Shown here: in pieces, positions 57,835-64,000 of the stretch
How the letters are laid out: the number at the start of each line of letters is the position of its first letter
Position numbering within the stretch: the stretch's first letter is position 1
Origin: Geomobilibacter sp964432205
GTDB taxonomy: Bacteria > Desulfobacterota > Desulfuromonadia > Geobacterales > DSM-12255
DNA: 64,000 nucleotides
Direction of reading: 5' to 3'
Assembly (NCBI GenBank): GCA_964432205.1
Contig: CAYSMK010000003.1
Coordinates: 1 to 64,000, forward strand
The notes under the pieces: model-generated
The model's database searches: none
What the model saw: only the letters and a program-made list of their open reading frames with translations
Told to the model about the DNA's origin: nothing
Program-made: the position numbers and the translations under genes

Positions 57835-58701
57835 ATGCTTAAGAAAGTCGGATTTTTAGGACTCGGTACGGTTGGCCGGTACATGGCCTCCAATCTTACC
57901 AAGGGTAACTATGCATTGACCGTCTACGATTCGGAATCCGCGGTTGTCTCCGAACTGGTCAAGCTCGGTGCCTCTGAAGCCGGCACTCCCAGAGAAGCGG
58001 CCAAGGGAAAGGATGTGGTTCTCTACATCCGACCCGAGAAGGAGCGGCTGCGTCCCGATATCTATGGCGATGACGGCCTCTTTGCGGGCATTGATCCGGG
58101 AACGATACTGGTTGACATGGGGACCCATTCTCTTGAGAGCACCATCGAGATGGCCGAAGAAGCCGCAAAACACCGGGTTTTTTTCCTTGATGCCCCGGTC
58201 TGGGGTAGCAAAGAGCATGCGGCCAACGGTCTGCTCACCATCCTGGCCGGCGGTGATCCGGCCCTGGTCGGCCGCTGCCGCGAACTCTTCTCCTTCTTCG
58301 GCCTCAACATCATCCATGTCGGCGGGGTGGGTGACGCTACGCGGATGAAGTTCATCGTCAACCTGGTGCAGGCGGAGTTGATCCAGGCCCTGTCCGAGGC
58401 GCTGGTCTTCGGCGAAAAGATGGGGTTCAACGCCGACAAGATCCTGGAAGTCCTCGATTCCGGCGGGGTTGCGTCGCCGCTGTTCCACTCCAAGGGAAGG
58501 ACCATGGCCCGTGGCGATTTCTCCCGCAACCTGGCCCTCAAGTATGTCCATGATCAGCTGGAACTGGTGATGGATGCTGCCAAAAAGCTGGAGCTCGATC
58601 TTCCCGGCGTTGCCTGTGCCTGTCGTCTCTATGAGCAGGCGGACAAGGACGGACGCGGCGAGGAGGATTTCTCTGCTGTCATCAAGGTGCTGCGTAAATA
58701 A
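57835..58701 (+). CDS. Beta-hydroxyacid dehydrogenase (3-hydroxyisobutyrate / succinic-semialdehyde reductase type)
   Basis: This 288-residue NAD(P)-dependent enzyme has FLGLGTVGRYMASNL (Rossmann), the substrate segment DAPVWGSKEHAANGLL, and the catalytic Lys in MKFIVNLVQAE. Geobacter relatives reduce succinic semialdehyde and glyoxylate. ATG 57835 follows TGGGGAGGAACAAC. A terminator follows. The exact substrate is not fixed by sequence. Confidence 0.88.
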   Translation: MLKKVGFLGLGTVGRYMASNLTKGNYALTVYDSESAVVSELVKLGASEAGTPREAAKGKDVVLYIRPEKERLRPDIYGDDGLFAGIDPGTILVDMGTHSLESTIEMAEEAAKHRVFFLDAPVWGSKEHAANGLLTILAGGDPALVGRCRELFSFFGLNIIHVGGVGDATRMKFIVNLVQAELIQALSEALVFGEKMGFNADKILEVLDSGGVASPLFHSKGRTMARGDFSRNLALKYVHDQLELVMDAAKKLELDLPGVACACRLYEQADKDGRGEEDFSAVIKVLRK

Positions 58702-58722
58702 GATTGGTCACAACAAGTTAAG

Positions 58723-58755
58723 AAGGGCAGTCAGAGCGCTGGCTGCCCTTTTTTT
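58723..58755 (+). terminator. Terminator after the beta-hydroxyacid dehydrogenase
   Basis: AAGGGCAGTCAG pairs with CTGGCTGCCCTT around AGCG, followed by TTTTT. Confidence 0.9.
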
Positions 58756-58821
58756 GGTGCGCCAGGCATTATGAAAAAAACAAGCCGGCAACTCTGGAAC
58801 CAACAGGAAAAACAATACTTG

Positions 58822-58932
58822 ATGGGACACGAAAAAGGCGGAAAAGTCTGATAACGACGGATTAATCGAAACCTATGAATTGAGCTTTTAAATCCGCCTT
58901 GATCCGTTTTTGCCGATTCTTCCGTGTCCCAT
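58822..58932. mobile_element. MITE-like element with ATGGGACACG ends, 111 bp
   Basis: ATGGGACACG at 58822 is mirrored by CGTGTCCCAT ending at 58932. The inner arms remain alignable for about 40 bases (ACGGATT against AATCCGCC). No coding frame. It fills most of the 297-base gap before ettA. Confidence 0.65.
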
Positions 58933-58998
58933 TGAATTGTTCAAGTCGTAAGAGGGTAATAGATTGCGGAATACATCAAGGAAGGAGCAGCGTGAAGC

Positions 58999-60684
58999 AT
59001 GAGTACGGAACCGAACAAGATCATTTACACCATGATGAGGGTTTCCAAGTTTTATGACAAGAAACCGGTCATCAAGGACATTTCTCTTTCCTATTTCTAC
59101 GGTGCCAAGATCGGGGTGCTGGGGCTCAACGGCTCGGGAAAGAGCTCTCTGTTGCGCATCATGGCCGGGGTGGACAAGGAGTTCAATGGCCAGGCCGTTC
59201 TCTCGCCCGGCTACACGGTCGGCTATCTGGAGCAGGAGCCGCGGCTGGATGAGGCCAAGACCGTGCGGCAGGTGGTGGAAGAGGGGGTGCAGCAGGTTGT
59301 CGATCTGGTGAACGAGTTCAACGAGATCAATGCGAAATTCGCCGAGCCGATGTCGGGCGACGAGATGACCAAGCTCTGCGACCGACAGGCCGAGGTACAG
59401 GAAAAGCTCGACCACCTGGACGCCTGGGACCTGGACTCCCGACTGGAGATGGCCATGGACGCCCTGCGCTGCCCTGACGGCGACACCCCGGTCAAGGTCC
59501 TTTCCGGTGGCGAGAAACGCCGGGTGGCGCTCTGCCGGCTTTTGCTCCAGAAGCCGGATATCCTCCTCCTGGATGAGCCGACCAACCACCTGGACGCCGA
59601 GACCATCGCCTGGTTGGAACACCACCTGCACACCTATCCCGGCACGGTCATAGCCGTCACCCACGACCGCTACTTCCTGGACAATGTGGCAGGGTGGATT
59701 CTGGAACTGGACCGGGGAGAGGGTATCCCCTGGAAGGGGAACTATTCCTCCTGGCTGGAGCAGAAGCAGGCACGGCTGGCAACGCAGGAGAAGCAGGAGA
59801 GTGACCGGCAGAAAACACTGCAGCGGGAACTGGAATGGATCAGGATGTCACCCAAGGGGCGGCATGCCAAGTCCCAGGCCAGGATCACCGCCTATGAACA
59901 GCTGGTAGCCCAGGAGGGTGAAAAACAGGCACGCGACCTGGAGATCTACATTCCTGCCGGCCCGCGGCTTGGCGATATCGTTATTGAAGCCGACAATGTC
60001 GCCAAGGCCTACGGCGACCGGCTCCTGTTCGAGAATCTGAACTTCAGGCTTCCCCGCGGCGGTATCGTCGGCGTCATTGGCCCCAACGGCGCCGGCAAGA
60101 CAACCCTGTTCAGGATGATAACCGGCCAGGAGACGGCGGATTCCGGCACGTTCAAGATCGGCGAAACGGTGAAGCTTGCCAATGTTGATCAGAGCCGGGA
60201 TGCCCTGGACGGCAACCGCACGCTCTGGGAGGAGATCTCCGGCGGTGCCGATGTAGTGCAGTTGGGCAAGCTCTCGGTCAACTCCCGGGCCTATGTGTCC
60301 CGCTTCAACTTTTCCGGCTCGGATCAGCAGAAAAAGGTCGGGATGCTCTCCGGCGGCGAACGCAACCGGGTTCACCTGGCCAAGATGCTGAAAGAGGGGG
60401 GAAACGTCATCCTCCTGGACGAACCGACCAACGATCTGGACGTGAACACCATGCGGGCGCTGGAAGAGGCGCTGGAGAACTTCGGCGGCTGTGCCGTGGT
60501 CATCTCCCACGACCGGTGGTTCCTGGACCGGATCGCCACCCATATCCTCGCCTTCGAGGGGGAGAGCCGGGTCGTCTGGTTCGAGGGGAACTACTCGGAA
60601 TACGAAGAGGATCGCAAGAAGCGTCTCGGGGCCGAGGCGGATCGTCCCCATCGCATCAAGTACCGCCAATTGACCAGAGTGTAA
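58999..60684 (+). CDS. ettA: ABC-F translational throttle protein EttA
   Basis: This 561-residue protein has two ABC ATPase domains and no membrane part. Walker A: GLNGSGKSSLLRIM and GPNGAGKTTLFRMI. Signature: LSGGEKRRVALCRLLL and LSGGERNRVHLAKML. Walker B: ILLLDEPTNHLD and VILLDEPTNDLD. The linker (about 240-320) has the EttA-type sequence WIRMSPKGRHAKSQARI. It binds the ribosomal E site and gates elongation by ADP/ATP. Length matches EttA. Confidence 0.94.
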   Translation: MSTEPNKIIYTMMRVSKFYDKKPVIKDISLSYFYGAKIGVLGLNGSGKSSLLRIMAGVDKEFNGQAVLSPGYTVGYLEQEPRLDEAKTVRQVVEEGVQQVVDLVNEFNEINAKFAEPMSGDEMTKLCDRQAEVQEKLDHLDAWDLDSRLEMAMDALRCPDGDTPVKVLSGGEKRRVALCRLLLQKPDILLLDEPTNHLDAETIAWLEHHLHTYPGTVIAVTHDRYFLDNVAGWILELDRGEGIPWKGNYSSWLEQKQARLATQEKQESDRQKTLQRELEWIRMSPKGRHAKSQARITAYEQLVAQEGEKQARDLEIYIPAGPRLGDIVIEADNVAKAYGDRLLFENLNFRLPRGGIVGVIGPNGAGKTTLFRMITGQETADSGTFKIGETVKLANVDQSRDALDGNRTLWEEISGGADVVQLGKLSVNSRAYVSRFNFSGSDQQKKVGMLSGGERNRVHLAKMLKEGGNVILLDEPTNDLDVNTMRALEEALENFGGCAVVISHDRWFLDRIATHILAFEGESRVVWFEGNYSEYEEDRKKRLGAEADRPHRIKYRQLTRV

Positions 60685-60688
60685 TACT

Positions 60689-60711
60689 AAAGGCGGCTTC
60701 GGCCGCCTTTT
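60689..60711 (+). terminator. Terminator after ettA
   Basis: AAAGGCGGC-TTCG-GCCGCCTTT. A compact hairpin with a UUCG loop; the T tail is short. Confidence 0.85.
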
Positions 60712-60819
60712 CCGCGTCTGTGATCGCTCTGCAGACGCTTGACGAGAGAGAAAAGCTTGCTACTGTATCCAGGTAGTGAGCACGACCGCAATTGCGGTGA
60801 TCGAGAGGAGATGCCGTCC

Positions 60820-62148
60820 ATGGTGCATGTGAGAAAATTTGTCCCCGCCCTGCTGGTCAGGGGAGTGCTTCTGTTGCTGGTGTTGTCTGTTGGGCTTCCC
60901 GGGTGGAGCGGGGTGGCCGAGGCTGCCAGTATCAACGCTTCCCCGACCGGAGACGGAGTTTACACGGTGCAGGGGATCGGGTTCTCCGGGGGGTCGGGGC
61001 TTGATATAACCATAACCTATGACTCATCAACGCTTGGTAATCCCCGGGTGGTGCAGGGGAAGTTGCTGGCCAATGCCGTCTTCGCGGCCAACCCCAATGT
61101 GCCGGGAGTGATCAGGATCGGTGCGCTCAACATGAGCGGTTTTTCCGGAACGGGCGTCATTGCGGTGATCACCTTTGACAAGAAAGGTGCTGCAGCCGGA
61201 TCGCTTACCGATCTTAAGGCTTCACTGATCAACAGTGCGGGAGCACCTCTTGCCGTCACCACCAGTTACAGTAACGCCCCGGTAGCGGATGCTTCCCAGA
61301 CTGCCCAGACCGACACAACAACGCCCGGCACACCGGCTCCGACCAGCCCCTCAACACCCGTGACAACGGGAGGCAGCGGAACCACAGGCACATCGACGAG
61401 CGGTTCGGTGTATCTGGGCACGGTATCGATGCCGGGCGATGCCGCAACCGAACAGCCGGAGAAGAAGGCGGAAGCGCCGAAGTTAGATCAGCCGCCGGTT
61501 TCGGGCCAGGAAACCTCATCCGGGCAGGCAGCCGAAACGGTCAAGGCTGAACCGGAGGAGAAGAAGGCGCCGGTCGAAAAGAAAGACATCGTCTACCCGT
61601 CCGTGAGCGAGAAGATCAGGACCTCCTCTGAGAAGCTGACCATGGAGAAGCTGCTTGCCCTGTACGCACTCCCCAAAGAGCTCCCCTACACCCAGACACC
61701 CGCGGTAGTTCTGAGTGACGGCAAAGCGGGTGTACGTCTCACCGTTCGCCTTGGTGGGGACGGTAAGGAGACCCCCAGCTTCGCCCTGAAGCACGCCAAG
61801 CTGCTCTCCCTCCAACAGGGCGAGGGCGGGGAGTGGTTCATCGAGGCGCTCCCCGTGGTGAACACCAACGAGGCCGTATTGACGGTTTCCCTGGAAGCGT
61901 CGAGCATCCGGATCCCCCTGACCGTGGCGCAGCCGCTCAACGGCAGGAGTCTTGGCGATCTCAAGGTGCTTTCGGAGAAGACCTTCCCCCTCTTCCTCAA
62001 GGAACGGGGCACCAAGGAAGCACCCCGCTACGACCTGAACGGCGACGGGAAGCGGGATTACCTGGACGACTACATCTTTTCAGCAAATTATCTGGCTGGT
62101 GGGGGAAAGATTCCGGCACCGGACAAAGGCCAGACACCAAAGAAATGA
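60820..62148 (+). CDS. Exported protein with cohesin-like and dockerin-like modules
   Basis: This encodes 442 residues. ATG 60820 is preferred over 60811 because GAGGAG then sits nine bases away. The signal peptide ends near GVAEA. Residues 35-170 are a cohesin-like beta sandwich (SGLDITITYDSSTLGNPRV; GVIRIGALNMSGFSGTGVIA). A Thr/Pro/Ser/Gly linker (about 175-230) and Glu/Lys/Pro stretch follow. The end has a calcium loop DLNGDGKRDYLDDY, as in a single dockerin repeat. Function unknown; it could assemble extracellular proteins. Confidence 0.75.
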   Translation: MVHVRKFVPALLVRGVLLLLVLSVGLPGWSGVAEAASINASPTGDGVYTVQGIGFSGGSGLDITITYDSSTLGNPRVVQGKLLANAVFAANPNVPGVIRIGALNMSGFSGTGVIAVITFDKKGAAAGSLTDLKASLINSAGAPLAVTTSYSNAPVADASQTAQTDTTTPGTPAPTSPSTPVTTGGSGTTGTSTSGSVYLGTVSMPGDAATEQPEKKAEAPKLDQPPVSGQETSSGQAAETVKAEPEEKKAPVEKKDIVYPSVSEKIRTSSEKLTMEKLLALYALPKELPYTQTPAVVLSDGKAGVRLTVRLGGDGKETPSFALKHAKLLSLQQGEGGEWFIEALPVVNTNEAVLTVSLEASSIRIPLTVAQPLNGRSLGDLKVLSEKTFPLFLKERGTKEAPRYDLNGDGKRDYLDDYIFSANYLAGGGKIPAPDKGQTPKK

Positions 62149-62163
62149 CAACCTCCCCTCCTT

Positions 62164-62253
62164 CATAACCCCGCCCGCCCTTCCCTTATCTTAAGGGGAG
62201 GAGAGATAAATCCGGTCCCCTCTTAAGTTAAGGGGGGGACCGGGGGAGTTATG
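62164..62253. repeat. Nested palindromic repeat
   Basis: CATAACCCCG at 62164 is mirrored by CGGGGGAGTTATG ending at 62253, enclosing CCGGTCCCC / GGGGACCGG arms (62212-62243). It is a REP-like intergenic sequence. Confidence 0.5.
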
Positions 62254-62292
62254 CCAAGCTGCTGAATGGCTACAACGTTTCAACGATACCCG

Positions 62293-62328
62293 AAGAACGG
62301 CCGACCCCTGACAGGGCCGGTCGTTCTT
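62293..62328 (+). terminator. Hairpin before the deacetylase gene
   Basis: AAGAACGGCCGACCC pairs with GGGCCGGTCGTTCTT around CTGACA, with one or two bulges. Confidence 0.65.
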
Positions 62329-62409
62329 CTGTCAGCCTCATGAAAATATTTCCCGGATCGGCTGAATATGCTATAGAGATTGCCGACAATCTTGAGAGGG
62401 AGCAATCGG

Positions 62410-63357
62410 TTGGCAAAGAAGGTGAACAAGAAGGTCAACAGGAAGCAACAGGGTGGGCCGAAGCGGCCACTGGCCGTTTTGCTGGCCATTGTGCTGTTGA
62501 TTGTTGCCGTGTTTCTGGGGCTTGAGTGGCTGCGCACGGCGCGGCTGCCACTGGTGGAGGAAAAGACGGCAACGGTGGAGCGCAGGCAGATCCCGCCCCG
62601 GCCGGAGCACAAGGAGTACGAACAGCGTCCCTACACGTCGGTCCCGGCTCCTGCTGCACATCTGCTGAAGAAGGCCAGGCGACGGCCTTCCGGCCCCGGT
62701 AGCCTGGCCATCATCATTGATGACATGGGAGCAGGCATTCAGGAGGCACGCGACCTGCTGGCCATCGGCCTGCCGGTAACGTTCTCGGTCATTCCCGGCC
62801 TGCCGAAGGATCGCGCCGTGGCCGACCTGGCCCATCAACGGGGGGGCCGGGTGATGATCCATATGCCGATGGAGCCCCAGGGATATCCGGAGCGACGGCT
62901 CGAAAAGAATGGTCTCCTCCTTTCCCAGAGCGAAGCGGAGATTGCGGAGCGGCTGCGGACATACTTTCAACTGGTTCCCCACGCGGTCGGGGCCAACAAC
63001 CATATGGGGTCACGTTTCACCGAGGATGGGGAGAAGATGGGGCTGGTCCTGAACATGTTGAAGGAAAAGGGGCTCTTCTTCATCGACAGCCTCACCAGCC
63101 CCAAGTCGGTGGGCATGCAGCTGGCGCATCGACTTGGGATGGAGGCCGGGACCCGGAATGTGTTTCTGGATAATGTACAGGAGGTGGGGGCAATCAAGGT
63201 TCAACTGGAAGAGGCGGCGCGCATTGCCCGCAGGAAAGGTGGGGCCATTGCCATCGGCCATCCGTATCCGACTACGATCCGGGCACTGAGGGAGATGATG
63301 CCCGAACTGCGGGACGCGGGGATCAGGTTTGTCTACGTCTCGGAGCTGGTCAGGTAG
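62410..63357 (+). CDS. Divergent polysaccharide deacetylase (YibQ/DUF610 family)
   Basis: This encodes 315 residues. TTG 62410 is chosen because GAGGGAG lies seven bases before it; TTG 62380 is possible. An N-terminal membrane anchor (LAVLLAIVLLIVAVFLGLEWL, about residues 20-40) is followed by the catalytic domain opening LAIIIDDMGAG (metal Asp pair) with VMIHMPMEP and ANNHMGSRFT (His ligands) and GAIAIGHPYP. The family modifies cell-envelope polysaccharide; its substrate is not established. Confidence 0.85.
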   Translation: MAKKVNKKVNRKQQGGPKRPLAVLLAIVLLIVAVFLGLEWLRTARLPLVEEKTATVERRQIPPRPEHKEYEQRPYTSVPAPAAHLLKKARRRPSGPGSLAIIIDDMGAGIQEARDLLAIGLPVTFSVIPGLPKDRAVADLAHQRGGRVMIHMPMEPQGYPERRLEKNGLLLSQSEAEIAERLRTYFQLVPHAVGANNHMGSRFTEDGEKMGLVLNMLKEKGLFFIDSLTSPKSVGMQLAHRLGMEAGTRNVFLDNVQEVGAIKVQLEEAARIARRKGGAIAIGHPYPTTIRALREMMPELRDAGIRFVYVSELVR

Positions 63358-63372
63358 TATCCATCCGGAACC

Positions 63373-64000
63373 CTAGGTGAGCTGTGACGCCACCTGTCCC
63401 TTGAGCCGCGTAAAGGCCCGGTAGTTGTCGTCCTGAAGGATCTTTTCCGGGGCTGAGCTCTTTACCGGGTGGACCAGCAGGAAGCCGTCCCTGAACGAGC
63501 CGTCGTAGCCGCCCATGGTGTCTTTCATGAGGGTGTAGAGCGGCGGTTTCCGGTCCTCGTTGAAAAATCCCCCCAGGTAATCCTTGAGCGGGTATTCCCG
63601 CTGCAGCAGCTGCACCCCCCCCTGATCGAACCGGCTCACGATCACGCTCGGTCCGCTGCCATTGTGCACCGGTCTGAAGGCGAAGGACGATTCCCTGGCT
63701 GACTCCTTGAGGAGCAACAAGGAGGGATCGTCATCGGCCAGGGTCTCCCCCAGGTTGTAAATGGTGTTCGTCAGGAAGCGGAGAAAGCAGTTCTCTTCAA
63801 CGAAGCCGTTGGCGGCACCATCGGAGGTTTCGTAGTAGAACCCCGCCGTCACGCCGGTATCCTGGCTGAACGGCGTGCGACAGAAGAGACATTCCTGGCT
63901 GATGCCGTTGAGCCGGGCATAGAAGGACTCTTTCTTGCGTTCGTCTTCGGCCGTGAGCCACTGATGAAACAGGAGGGCACGAGGCTCCCGGGTTGCCCGG
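63373..64000 (-). CDS. Hypothetical protein, 5' end beyond the window (partial)
   Basis: The minus-strand frame stays open from its stop at 63373-63375 to the right edge, about 209 residues. An internal start at 63852 is not needed. It contains a CLFC pair in ISQECLFCRTPFSQD that could bind metal, and later FRPVHNGSGPSVIVSRFD and YDGSFRDGFLLVHP. I recognise no family. It converges on the YibQ-type gene with a 15-base gap. Confidence 0.6.
   Translation of the reverse strand, partial: RATREPRALLFHQWLTAEDERKKESFYARLNGISQECLFCRTPFSQDTGVTAGFYYETSDGAANGFVEENCFLRFLTNTIYNLGETLADDDPSLLLLKESARESSFAFRPVHNGSGPSVIVSRFDQGGVQLLQREYPLKDYLGGFFNEDRKPPLYTLMKDTMGGYDGSFRDGFLLVHPVKSSAPEKILQDDNYRAFTRLKGQVASQLT

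Overview
The window looks like a chromosomal segment of a Geobacter-type bacterium (Desulfuromonadia). This is inferred from gene content, not from a database match: a cytochrome bc complex with a pentaheme c subunit, many sigma-54 activators and HD-GYP proteins, a yceD-rpmF-plsX-fabHDG-acpP-fabF-rpiB-glyA cluster of delta-proteobacterial layout, and anaerobic acyl-CoA chemistry. No rRNA, tRNA or CRISPR array was recognised.

Region 1 (1-16.7 kb) is a catabolic island. It holds the tail of an MMPL exporter, an EthD-like protein, a short-chain dehydrogenase, an IclR regulator and a sigma-54 activator (minus strand). Then come a CoA-transferase fused to a GNAT acyltransferase, an orphan TRAP binding protein, a histone-deacetylase-family protein, two acyl-CoA dehydrogenases, an AMP-forming acyl-CoA ligase, and an aldehyde:ferredoxin oxidoreductase with a MoaD-like tail. 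The second dehydrogenase has Asp91 and lacks the usual catalytic Glu (Thr363). That is the signature of cyclohex-1-ene-1-carboxyl-CoA 1,4-dehydrogenase, so I read the ligase-dehydrogenase unit as cyclohexanecarboxylate to benzoyl-CoA. Three collinear upstream cassettes of about 230 bp, each ending in a -24/-12-like promoter, precede the CoA-transferase, dctP and dehydrogenase genes. They suggest one regulon under the adjacent sigma-54 activator. The GNAT, the deacetylase and a ligase with a PX4GK acylation motif suggest reversible lysine acylation of the ligase.

Region 2 (16.7-38 kb) is mostly housekeeping: an NtrC-type response regulator, fructose-1,6-bisphosphatase, a Rieske/cytochrome b/pentaheme cytochrome c operon, a HEAT-repeat/HD-GYP pair, RlmD, glutamate dehydrogenase behind a sigma-54-like promoter, IspG with an apparently leaderless promoter, ProS, PyrF, RlmB, an atypical SDR, a REC-PAS-GAF-HD-GYP protein, and QueD/QueE.

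Region 3 (38-48.6 kb) carries an AMIN-domain protein, the type II fatty-acid synthesis cluster with palindromic repeat elements inside it, RpiB, GlyA and a CheV-type protein. Region 4 (48.6-64 kb) carries a TolC/MFP/RND efflux operon, a small membrane methyltransferase, a cytidylate-kinase-like/BON fusion, a PHP phosphoesterase, endonuclease III, a beta-hydroxyacid dehydrogenase, EttA, a cohesin/dockerin-like exported protein, a YibQ-type deacetylase and a truncated unknown gene. Several MITE-like and REP-like inverted repeats lie between genes.
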